A stretch of 60,180 bases of DNA, from positions 119,594-179,773 of the forward strand of contig JAIQZO010000004.1 of the NCBI GenBank assembly GCA_021777055.1, written 5' to 3'. This stretch comes from Candidatus Anammoxibacter sp. (GTDB lineage: Bacteria > Planctomycetota > Brocadiia > Brocadiales > Anammoxibacteraceae). The notes below the pieces were generated by a model. It did no database searches and had not been told where the DNA came from. It worked only from the letters and a program-made list of their open reading frames with translations. Made by a program: the position numbers and the translations under genes. Positions 25,492-33,658 of this stretch are shown here, piece by piece; the stretch's first letter is position 1; the number at the start of each line of letters is the position of its first letter.

Positions 25492-26564
25492 AAAGGGATG
25501 TCATAAATAGTTCAGATGGATTGACCCTTATAGAGCTTTTGATTGTAGTTGCTATTCTTGCAGCGCTTTCAATGGCTACACTTAGTCTGGTGGATAATTT
25601 TGAAGGGAGAGATCGCTACCAGAAGACGTTAGATCGATTGGCAGCCATTCGAATCGCCATATTAGGCCCAAGAGCTCTCGAAGTGAATGGGCAATTGATG
25701 TTCGGCGGTTTTTTGCAAGATACAGGATGGCCTCCTGTAGACCCTAGGGACCTTGTCGACAGCAAACACCCTTATTGGAGTATTGAAGAGAACCTCCGGA
25801 AATATGATCCCATCTGGCGGACATGGTATGGATGGGCCGGGCCGTATATGAGTGTACAACCGCGTAGAAAGCAAGATATATCTAATGATATTTCGGTAGT
25901 TTACGATGATTGGGGCCGAGAGTTTGACGGATGGTCTTATCAAGGCAACATTGTCTGGCCACAGGCTCCACTTGTCGGAACACTCGTAGACCCATTGGAA
26001 AATATTAGCATCAAGAGCTACGGAGCTGACGGGCCGGACGGGGAAGGAACTGGGGCATTTGACTCTGATATTCCCCATGTTTCGCAACCCTTAATTCCCT
26101 TTGCGGATTGGGCAGTGGACATTCAGGATTGGCAGATAGAAGTTTTTAATGAAACGGGATCCGAACTTGATTTTTCCATAAATCCTTTTCGTTTTATGAT
26201 AGTTATTCCTTATTGGATGACCCTATTGAATAATGGAGTAGATCGTGGTGTATTAGATTTTTGGCCATCCACAGATGAGGAGAAAGACAAATGGGGACAT
26301 ATAGGAGGAAGGTACTCTACAGGGCAGATTCAAGCCGGTTCATCTTCAACGTTTAGCTTTGGCGGGAATGGTACTGTTCCTCATTGGGTTCCATTAGGAC
26401 GACGGGTGATTTTTATGGTAGACGATAACGGGACAGAGATAGCCGCAACAAAGTATAGATCTGATTCCTCTGCCGGTAACTTTGATGATGCCTTTGCAGA
26501 GATCTTGATTACCAGAAATTTGGCTCCTCCTGGCACTATCAAAATAAGGGTACGTCAAAAATAA
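25488..26564 (+). CDS. Pseudopilin/type IV pilin-like protein 3
   Basis: A 358-residue prepilin-like protein with leader MKRDVINSSDG and cleavage before LTLIELLIVVAILAALS. The first residue after cleavage is Leu rather than Phe. A helix with RYQKTLDRLAAIRIAILGP follows, and WYGWAGPYMSV near residue 115 again resembles the GspG C-terminal loop. The large globular C-terminus (200 residues) is unique to me. It overlaps the second pilin gene by four bases and the PilM/PilN gene by one base, so the genes form a tight operon. Confidence 0.82.
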   Translation: MKRDVINSSDGLTLIELLIVVAILAALSMATLSLVDNFEGRDRYQKTLDRLAAIRIAILGPRALEVNGQLMFGGFLQDTGWPPVDPRDLVDSKHPYWSIEENLRKYDPIWRTWYGWAGPYMSVQPRRKQDISNDISVVYDDWGREFDGWSYQGNIVWPQAPLVGTLVDPLENISIKSYGADGPDGEGTGAFDSDIPHVSQPLIPFADWAVDIQDWQIEVFNETGSELDFSINPFRFMIVIPYWMTLLNNGVDRGVLDFWPSTDEEKDKWGHIGGRYSTGQIQAGSSSTFSFGGNGTVPHWVPLGRRVIFMVDDNGTEIAATKYRSDSSAGNFDDAFAEILITRNLAPPGTIKIRVRQK

Positions 26565-28258
26565 TGATAAAGAGCATACGAAGAATACAAGATATTTTTA
26601 CAAAGAGGGGCGAAAAGGAACTTTTAGTAGTTGAATCCAACGGCCTTGTTATCCATGCTGCAGTTATAAAAAAAAACGAAAATGGGAAGTGTGTTATTAA
26701 GTGTTGTATAAAGTCGAGAGAATTAGATCTGGCAGACGCGTTAAAGGAGATCATGGTGGGAATACGTAAATCTTCTTTAAAGGCACCCACACAAGCAGTC
26801 TTGCTGGATTCCCATGTTTTTTCTACCATACTTCAGTTGCCAGTTGACCCGAGAAAACCGTTGATTTATAAAGAAATGCAGGAACTCATTCGTTGGGAAC
26901 TAGAGCCCTATATCACCCAGAGGCGATTAAGGCGGCTAGGCTCAGTCTTGGTGGGACGTGGGTATATTAAAGAAAAAGACGTAGATCGAATTATCACTAT
27001 TATAGAAAGCGAAAAAGATGGTAACATTGCTACTCCCGGCGCAAAAAAAATCCCCCTGTTCGGGGAAGTAGCGCAGAGGATAGGATTGATTTCACGTGAT
27101 CAGTTAGAAGAATCTCTGATACTTCAGCAGCCTTCCCACTACAATGAAGGGGAACCTGTAAGTGGTTGGACTTCATTATCTAAAAAGCCCTTGAACGGCA
27201 GATGGCCGTGGCTTGTCTGCGGTTTACCTGTAACATATAGAGATTATGCAGTCAAGTCGTTTGAAGACCAAAAACTCACACTTTACGCAATCTATCCAAA
27301 CGTTGGAATGGCCGGAGCTAATCTTGACCGACAGTCCATTAGCACAAGCGGGGTGTTTGAGTTTCAGTCAGGGTCACTGAGCTATACGCGCCTTAAAGAT
27401 GGAAACATTATAAATACCCGTTTTAATTTTATCAGCGATTTGGATAATTTAGTCCAATCTTGTATGGAGTTCATTGAGAAAGATGTGGAAGATGTTTGGA
27501 TTGCGGGTCGATGGCCGGATATTGAAAAAGCAGCTCATAATATTTCTATTGGTACAGAACGTTCCTGTCATAAGCTATCAGTAGAGACGGAATTATCAAT
27601 AATGGATGAAAATAGTTTATCTGAGTACATGGGAATGACCGGAGCTTTTCGGCATTTTGTAAGGTTAGCCTCTGCAGAAAGCGGGGTTTATGTTTCAGCA
27701 CGTGTTCCTTCTACCCCATTAACACAGCACAAGTATTTTCGTTATGGTGTTGTTTTAGCCATTATAGCGGTATTGTTTAACACTTTGGGAGTCATGCATC
27801 AATCTAAGCGTTCTTTTCAGTCGGAAATCGTGCAAGAAGTAAGAGCTAAGGAAAAGATAATGGCAGATATAAATACCTTAAGAAAGCAACTTATGTCATT
27901 AAACAAAAAGAAATCATTCTTAAATGAAGAACTACCCCGTCGAAAAGAGCTGCTTCCGGAGCTCCTCTATATTTTTCAATCAGCTATACCGAAAGATATA
28001 ATGCTTAACAAGTTTTATGAAGACAACGCAGGACTGATACACATAGAGGGATGGGGATTATCCGTTAGGTCCATTCAGATATTCAAGCTAGATATCTCCG
28101 AAAGACTAACCGGTATGCGGCTTGATTCTAAAGGCTATCCCGTACAGCAAAAAAAAGGTTGGAAGCAGTCTGACGGCTATTCGTTTAAATTTGATTTGAT
28201 TTCTGAATCCAAATCTAAAAGCAAGAAAGCTCCGATGCTGGCAAGGAAAGCGCCATGA
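26564..28258 (+). CDS. PilM-PilN (GspL-like) fusion with MshEN-like insert
   Basis: A 564-residue inner-membrane assembly protein. The N-terminal part (about 15-385) has the actin-like PilM/GspL pattern (KELLVVESNGLVIHAAVIKK, AVLLDSHVFSTILQLPV, ELIRWELEPYI). A membrane helix (about 394-414, VVLAIIAVLFNTLGVM) and a coiled coil lead to a PilN-like domain with LLYIFQSAIPKDIMLNKFYED. Inserted at about 120-190 are two LGxxL-type repeats (RLGSVLVGRGYIKEKDV and FGEVAQRIGLISRDQLEESL) resembling the MshEN c-di-GMP-binding module usually found in PilB/GspE ATPases. The start overlaps the previous stop. The MshEN assignment is from pattern only. Confidence 0.75.
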   Translation: MIKSIRRIQDIFTKRGEKELLVVESNGLVIHAAVIKKNENGKCVIKCCIKSRELDLADALKEIMVGIRKSSLKAPTQAVLLDSHVFSTILQLPVDPRKPLIYKEMQELIRWELEPYITQRRLRRLGSVLVGRGYIKEKDVDRIITIIESEKDGNIATPGAKKIPLFGEVAQRIGLISRDQLEESLILQQPSHYNEGEPVSGWTSLSKKPLNGRWPWLVCGLPVTYRDYAVKSFEDQKLTLYAIYPNVGMAGANLDRQSISTSGVFEFQSGSLSYTRLKDGNIINTRFNFISDLDNLVQSCMEFIEKDVEDVWIAGRWPDIEKAAHNISIGTERSCHKLSVETELSIMDENSLSEYMGMTGAFRHFVRLASAESGVYVSARVPSTPLTQHKYFRYGVVLAIIAVLFNTLGVMHQSKRSFQSEIVQEVRAKEKIMADINTLRKQLMSLNKKKSFLNEELPRRKELLPELLYIFQSAIPKDIMLNKFYEDNAGLIHIEGWGLSVRSIQIFKLDISERLTGMRLDSKGYPVQQKKGWKQSDGYSFKFDLISESKSKSKKAPMLARKAP

Positions 28259-29097
28259 TACTCAAAAAATCACATCGAGTATGGATCAGGAATAATCTAT
28301 TTTCCTATATAGCTGCAGTAGTCGTTGTAGCAGGTTTTCTTTTTGGAGGAGGGCTTTTAATAAAAGAGTACATCTTTTATTCAAGAGAGCACAAAAATTT
28401 CTTAAAAAAACATAGAGTTCTGCCTTCTTTAAACATTGTGAGAGAAGATTTAGAGAGGCTCCGGATGCAGTCAAGAGAGTTGGAACAAAAGATAAACGAC
28501 AGCAGGCTTGAGCTTAAACAGATGGAAAGACAATTCGCACCGCTTTCACCGGGAACTTATGAACAAAATAAACTTCTAGTGTTAGATCTGGCAACACAAT
28601 GCGGCTTGAGGATAACTGATGAAAATATGCGTGAAAACAAAGCGGGTCCGCCAAGAAGAATAAATCAATACATACAAATGCCAAAGAAAGTACAAGCTTC
28701 GTCAGGTAAAACGTTTCTTAACCATTATCCCAAAGGAGCAGTATACAAACGTCCGATTCTTAAATTTAAGGCAACAGCCACGTTTGCCGGGGTCCGGTTA
28801 TTTTTTAAAAAACTTCAGGAGTTCCAGTGGCAGGTTACTCCTGTCAAATTCTCTATTATAAGGAAAGAGAGAAAAGATGAACCGGCGTTACAAAGCATTC
28901 AACGTAATAATAGTTTAACGCGAACAAGGGCACGCAACAAATCTGCTATTGCGAAAAAAGAAAGGAAAGTCCCACCGGGATTACAATACATCGACCGCAA
29001 TAACAATAGTTTAATACGAACAAGAATACGTAGTGAAACGTATACGTTTCAAAAACATTTTGGCAATTTGGAGCTTACAGTTCTTTTAGCGCTATAG
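28255..29097 (+). CDS. PilO/GspM-like assembly protein
   Basis: A 280-residue protein with one N-terminal membrane helix (about 17-36, YIAAVVVVAGFLFGGGLLI), a coiled-coil stretch with LRMQSRELEQKINDSRLELKQ (in part) and a C-terminal domain with a PilO-like strand pattern (KATATFAGVRLFFKKLQEF). It overlaps the PilM/PilN gene by four bases, the conventional PilM-N-O order. Near the C-terminus a 30-residue segment occurs twice (ALQSIQRNNSLTRTRAR and GLQYIDRNNNSLIRTRIR), an apparent local duplication. Family call rests on architecture and position, since PilO diverges strongly. Confidence 0.7.
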   Translation: MILKKSHRVWIRNNLFSYIAAVVVVAGFLFGGGLLIKEYIFYSREHKNFLKKHRVLPSLNIVREDLERLRMQSRELEQKINDSRLELKQMERQFAPLSPGTYEQNKLLVLDLATQCGLRITDENMRENKAGPPRRINQYIQMPKKVQASSGKTFLNHYPKGAVYKRPILKFKATATFAGVRLFFKKLQEFQWQVTPVKFSIIRKERKDEPALQSIQRNNSLTRTRARNKSAIAKKERKVPPGLQYIDRNNNSLIRTRIRSETYTFQKHFGNLELTVLLAL

Positions 29098-29111
29098 AGA
29101 GAGAAAATATC

Positions 29112-30218
29112 ATGGACAAACATATGGATCCCAGACTTGAGGCAATGCTTGAGCAATGCGTGGAAAAAGGCGCGTCTGACCTCCATATCTCCCCGGGAAC
29201 ACCGCCGTATTTTAGACAACATGGAGAACTGTTTGAAGCAGAAGAAAACATTCTTTCTGCAACTGCGGTTGAAGAGATTATTAACTCTATCTTAAACTCG
29301 GCACAGCGTGACGTACTGACAAGCACTCAAGCCGTTGATCTTGCTGTCTCATTGAAAGAAAGCGACCGTTTCAGGATCCATATTTATAAGGAGCGCAGAG
29401 GCCAGTGTATGACAGCGCGAAAATTAGACAGAGAATTTCGTACTTTTCAGGATTTAGGTTTTCCACAGTCTGTGTCCGAACTGTCAGATCTAAGGGACGG
29501 CCTTATCCTAGTGACCGGACCGACAGGTAGTGGAAAAACCACTACACTGGCAACTTTAATACACCAGATTAACATGAAACGTTCTTGCCACATCTTGACA
29601 ATTGAAGATCCGGTTGAGTACGTTCACAAGGATGAGAAGAGCCTGGTTCACCAACGAGAACTATACTCCGATGTTGGGACATTCGCTGAGGCAGTTCGGT
29701 CATCGCTTCGTGAGGATCCCGATGTTGTTCTTATTGGAGAAATGAGGGATCTTGAGACCATGCGGACGGCAATTACAGTGGCCGAAACGGGCCACCTGGT
29801 CTTTTCTACTCTGCATTGTAATAACGCAGTTGGAGCTATTGATCGTCTTATTGGCGCTTTTCCCGCAGAAGAGCAGCAATCACTTTGCCAGCAGTTGTCC
29901 ATGGTCCTTCGGGCTGTGGTTGCACAACGTCTGCTTCCAACCGTTAATTTCAAAGGACGCGTTCCGGCTGTCGAAATCCTCAAGGTGACAAAAGCTGTTG
30001 CAAACCTGGTACGGAACCATAAAACTGAGCAGATTTACTCTACCATGGAAGCCGGCACTCTAGAAGGAATGATGACCCTGGAGCAATCGCTGGCTGATCT
30101 AGTTGTATCACGAAAAGTGACAATGGAAGATGCTCGCAAAGCATCTGAAGACCTCAACATTTTTGAACAACGATGCCAGATAGCTAAAGGATTTTCTTCT
30201 GAACGGAGGAGCAGCTAA
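29112..30218 (+). CDS. pilT: PilT-type retraction ATPase
   Basis: A 368-residue hexameric ATPase of the PilT/PilU branch. Motifs: N-terminal GASDLHISPGTPPYFRQHGEL (in part), Walker A GPTGSGKTTTLA (about 137-148), Asp box TIEDPVEYVH, Walker B-type EDPDVVLIGEMRDLET (about 197-212), His box GHLVFSTLHCNNAVGAIDR, and a PilT-specific VANLVRNHKTEQIYS, the counterpart of the AIRNLIR retraction motif. GEMRD is characteristic of PilT, GEIRD of PilB. PilT is not part of type II secretion, so the presence of both ATPases points to a retractable pilus-like device. The stop overlaps the next start. Confidence 0.9.
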   Translation: MDKHMDPRLEAMLEQCVEKGASDLHISPGTPPYFRQHGELFEAEENILSATAVEEIINSILNSAQRDVLTSTQAVDLAVSLKESDRFRIHIYKERRGQCMTARKLDREFRTFQDLGFPQSVSELSDLRDGLILVTGPTGSGKTTTLATLIHQINMKRSCHILTIEDPVEYVHKDEKSLVHQRELYSDVGTFAEAVRSSLREDPDVVLIGEMRDLETMRTAITVAETGHLVFSTLHCNNAVGAIDRLIGAFPAEEQQSLCQQLSMVLRAVVAQRLLPTVNFKGRVPAVEILKVTKAVANLVRNHKTEQIYSTMEAGTLEGMMTLEQSLADLVVSRKVTMEDARKASEDLNIFEQRCQIAKGFSSERRSS

Positions 30219-31858
30219 TGGCCCTTGCATTTAGAACTATCCTTGATGTCTGTGTTCGTGCAGGAATTATAGACTCTAAAATGGCTGCAAAAGTGAGCCA
30301 AGATGTCAGAAAAAAAGATGTAGATGCTGTTGAGGCTATTTCAAATCGTGGGCGTCTTCCTATTTCCTCAATTTATCAGGCTTTAGCAGAGGACAAGGGG
30401 CTCCCCTATTACAGTAGCGAGCGTCTTTGTCCCCAGCCAGAGCTTCTCAATAAGATTCCAGTTTCATTGATACGTAGAAATTTACTTCTTCCAGTTGCAG
30501 AGAATGACAATGAGATTTTTGTCGCCAGTTCATATAAAGAAGATAGCGAGTATCGCCAGATTCGGGAATCTTTTCGATCCGTCATAGATAAACCGATTAA
30601 GTTTGTAATGGTTAATCCTGATGACTTAAAATTTGCAATTGAAAAAGCATTACGATTAATCAATAAGGATAGGTTTGTTGTGGTACAGAACATTGATGAC
30701 ACGGTCAAGTTTGTTGACAAGATGATAAAGGAAGCGTATATATGGCGGGCTTCGGATATACATATCGAGCCGGAGGAACAATATGTTCGCATCCGGTTTC
30801 GCGTTGATGGCCTTTTGCAGGTATACAAAGCTGGTCTCTCACGAGAAGCCGCATATACAATCCTCTCAAGGATTAAAGTCTTGGGCGGGCTTGATATAGC
30901 AGAGACAAGGGAATTTCAGGACGGCAGTTTTACTTATACAATAGAAGATATAGATGCGGAGAAAATTGATGTTCGTTTGGCCACCGCACCGACCCGTTAC
31001 GGAGAACGGGCAACGATGCGTATTTTTGCCATAGACTCTAGGGTGCTGACACTGGAGATGTTGGGATTTCCATCGAACATCTATCATCAGTTTGAACAAA
31101 TGATCCAACGACCACATGGTTTGATACTTATAACGGGACCAACTGGAAGTGGTAAAACAACTACGTTGTATGCCGCTCTCCGCGTTATTAACCAGCCAGG
31201 CAGGAATATTATGACAGTAGAAAATCCTGTAGAATATCCTATCGAAGGTGTTTCTCAGATTCAGACCGACAGCGTGGGAAAAGTAACGTTCGCTGGATCT
31301 CTGAGATCACTGTTACGTCACGATCCGGACGTTCTGATGGTGGGTGAGATACGTGATCTGGAAACCGCAGGGATCGCTTTGCGAGCATCAATCACTGGCC
31401 ATATGGTATTTTCAACGCTGCATACCAATACTGCCTGCGGCACAATTACGCGTCTAATGGATATGGGATGCGAACCTTATCTACTTGCCTCGACATTGAC
31501 TACTTCGATTGCTCAGCGCCTGGTCCGGCGACTCTGTCCTTTATGCAAACGTCAGGTGCGCATTTCAGAAGAGGACCGGATTTTTATACGCAAACAGGAA
31601 AAAGATTTTTATGTGTATGAAGCCACCGGTTGTATCAGTTGCCAGGACACAGGTTATCTGGGAAGGGTGGGAGTTTTCGAAATGATCCGTGTCGACAAGA
31701 AACTTAGGAGGGTAATCGCCCAGGGTAGAGAAGAGGATGAAATTGAGCTGGCAGCAGAATATATGACTACTTTGTACGATGATGCTATTGCAAAGGTTCT
31801 CGCAGGGATAACTTCGCTTGATGAAGCGAAACGGATAATTGTATCACGAGAGGAATAA
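30218..31858 (+). CDS. PilB/GspE-type assembly ATPase
   Basis: A 546-residue assembly ATPase. The N-terminal 140 residues form a GspE-N-like domain (ALAEDKGLPYYS, LLNKIPVSLIRRNLLLPV). The motor follows: ASDIHIEPEEQYVRIRFRVDG, Walker A GPTGSGKTTTLYAAL (about 303-317), DPDVLMVGEIRDLETAGIAL (Walker B), GHMVFSTLHTNTACGTI, and the zinc tetracysteine pair CPLC (about 443) and CISC (about 471). These features define PilB/GspE rather than PilT. It should power pseudopilus extension. The start overlaps the pilT stop by one base. Confidence 0.9.
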   Translation: MALAFRTILDVCVRAGIIDSKMAAKVSQDVRKKDVDAVEAISNRGRLPISSIYQALAEDKGLPYYSSERLCPQPELLNKIPVSLIRRNLLLPVAENDNEIFVASSYKEDSEYRQIRESFRSVIDKPIKFVMVNPDDLKFAIEKALRLINKDRFVVVQNIDDTVKFVDKMIKEAYIWRASDIHIEPEEQYVRIRFRVDGLLQVYKAGLSREAAYTILSRIKVLGGLDIAETREFQDGSFTYTIEDIDAEKIDVRLATAPTRYGERATMRIFAIDSRVLTLEMLGFPSNIYHQFEQMIQRPHGLILITGPTGSGKTTTLYAALRVINQPGRNIMTVENPVEYPIEGVSQIQTDSVGKVTFAGSLRSLLRHDPDVLMVGEIRDLETAGIALRASITGHMVFSTLHTNTACGTITRLMDMGCEPYLLASTLTTSIAQRLVRRLCPLCKRQVRISEEDRIFIRKQEKDFYVYEATGCISCQDTGYLGRVGVFEMIRVDKKLRRVIAQGREEDEIELAAEYMTTLYDDAIAKVLAGITSLDEAKRIIVSREE

Positions 31859-31859
31859 T

Positions 31860-33086
31860 ATGAAATCTTTTCATTACAAGGCAATTGACACACAAGGCCG
31901 TAAAACTCAAGGATTGATAGAGGCATTAGATGCTAATTCCGCAGCCGCACTTTTGAGAGAAGCTAGTATGTTTGTTCTAAAGCTCTCTGAAAAAGGGAGA
32001 TCTGATACTCAAAATCCCAAACAGATTGTAGGATGGAAGCAGTTTTTACGAAGGTTTCTACCTATTACGAAGCGTGATATTATATTCTTTTTTAGACAAC
32101 TTGCACTGATGCGCAGAACAGGACTGACACTATTACAGTCGCTTGAAATCTGTAGCGGTCCATCGGCAAAACCCCAGCTCAAGCGGGTTATTGACAATAT
32201 TATTAAAGCTGTACAGTCCGGATCAAGTTTTTCTGTTGCGCTACTGCAAACCAAAAAATATTTTCCAGATATTGCAGTTAAAATGATCGTTACTGCTGAG
32301 GTAACAGGTGAACTCTCCGTAATCTTGGATCAAATAGCAGTTCAAATGGAAAGAAAACAAGAACTTAAGAGCAAGACATTAACAGGTCTTATGTATCCGG
32401 CTCTGGTTGTTCTCATCATGATAGCAGTTGTTACGTTTCTTGTAACAAAGGTCGTCCCTAAGTTCGCTTCTTTTCTTGCGCAACGTGACGTTGCCCTTCC
32501 AACGTCTACACAATTCCTGATGGATATGTCTGAATTATTAATTACGAATAGAGTGATCATTACAATAGGATTGGGGACTGTTATTGTTGCAACGATGTTT
32601 GTATATCTAGTACCGAGGACACGTCTTGCCATAGATAGATTGCTTTTGGCTTTCCCCGTTGCTGGAGGAATATTAACAACGGCTTTTATGGCCTATTTTG
32701 GAAGAACTTTGGCTATCTTGCTACGTAGCGGTGTCTCGCTTCTTGAAAGCATCCATGTTATGAGTGAAGGAATACCCAACAAGGCACTTGCTCGCCACCT
32801 CCAATTAACAAAGAATGAGATCTTGAAAGGGCAGAGTTTTTCCAATGGGCTACAATCTAACATAATACCTTCATTGGTTTCGGAAATTGTTAATGTGGGA
32901 GAGGTTACTGGTTCGCTTGATCAGGTACTTGATGAAATAGGTTATTTCTATGAACAAAACCTGGAGCGTAATATAAAAATGATGACTGCTTTGTTTGAGC
33001 CTATGGTGATTCTTTTGGTAGGAGGCATGATGGGTTTTGTCTATTTTGCTTTCTTTCAAGTTCTTTTTCAGGTTGCTCGGGGTTAA
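31860..33086 (+). CDS. PilC/GspF-type platform protein
   Basis: The 408-residue polytopic inner-membrane platform protein of type IV pili and type II secretion. An N-terminal FHYKAIDTQGRKTQGLIEA motif, two T2SSF domains (about 75-200 with FFRQLALMRRTGLTLLQSLE and 280-400 with FGRTLAILLRSGVSLLESIH), and three membrane helices (about 175-200, 225-250, 380-405) are all visible. I start at the ATG of 31860, one base after the PilB stop and behind AGAGG; the frame is open to 31839. Membership is certain; PilC versus GspF cannot be told apart. Confidence 0.93.
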   Translation: MKSFHYKAIDTQGRKTQGLIEALDANSAAALLREASMFVLKLSEKGRSDTQNPKQIVGWKQFLRRFLPITKRDIIFFFRQLALMRRTGLTLLQSLEICSGPSAKPQLKRVIDNIIKAVQSGSSFSVALLQTKKYFPDIAVKMIVTAEVTGELSVILDQIAVQMERKQELKSKTLTGLMYPALVVLIMIAVVTFLVTKVVPKFASFLAQRDVALPTSTQFLMDMSELLITNRVIITIGLGTVIVATMFVYLVPRTRLAIDRLLLAFPVAGGILTTAFMAYFGRTLAILLRSGVSLLESIHVMSEGIPNKALARHLQLTKNEILKGQSFSNGLQSNIIPSLVSEIVNVGEVTGSLDQVLDEIGYFYEQNLERNIKMMTALFEPMVILLVGGMMGFVYFAFFQVLFQVARG

Positions 33087-33155
33087 GAACTATTCTGCCT
33101 GTTATTGTGAGCAATGTGGAGCAAAATAACATTATTAATGAAGGAGAGATAAAAT

Positions 33156-33596
33156 ATGAAATATGCATACCAATATTTTGTAGGACTTGTTTTGATTGCT
33201 GTTATTATTTTCTTCTTGTATACCAGTAAGATACAGGTGTGTCAAGCCGGTGAAGGGCCTAAAAAAGAACCTGAGACACCCCAGGCACCTCATAAAGAGG
33301 AAGAAAGGGACCCATTTCAACTCTCTCCATTAGGAGGTTTCTCTATGCAATTGGGAGCTGACAGGTTTGCGGGATGGGAACCGAATATCGTCTTACGAGG
33401 TATTGTAGAGGTAAAAGGAAAACCTTCTATCGTGCTTATAGATATCGATGGGGACGGAGTTTTCCTGGTAAGAAAAGGAGACCAAATCTCTCTTCAACAA
33501 ACGGCAAACAGCATCAGCCTAAGTGTTCATGAGATCAATGATTCAGAAGTGCTAATCAAAATTATGCCATTTGATCAAATCATACCGATTCGTTAG
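33156..33596 (+). CDS. PilP/GspC-like periplasmic connector
   Basis: A 146-residue protein with an N-terminal membrane helix or signal (about 8-25), a Pro/Glu-rich linker and a small beta domain with WEPNIVLRGIVEVKGKPSIVLIDIDGDGVFLVRKGDQI (in part) and LSVHEINDSEVLIKI. This is the homology-region fold of PilP and GspC, which links the inner-membrane platform to the secretin. It has AAGGAGAG upstream and lies between the platform and secretin genes, as PilP usually does. Sequence similarity in this family is low, so position is an important part of the evidence. Confidence 0.75.
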   Translation: MKYAYQYFVGLVLIAVIIFFLYTSKIQVCQAGEGPKKEPETPQAPHKEEERDPFQLSPLGGFSMQLGADRFAGWEPNIVLRGIVEVKGKPSIVLIDIDGDGVFLVRKGDQISLQQTANSISLSVHEINDSEVLIKIMPFDQIIPIR

Positions 33597-33658
33597 AAAA
33601 CGACCTATCGTTAAGACTATACTCATTTGCGAAGTTTACCGGCGTATTGAAAGGAGAA

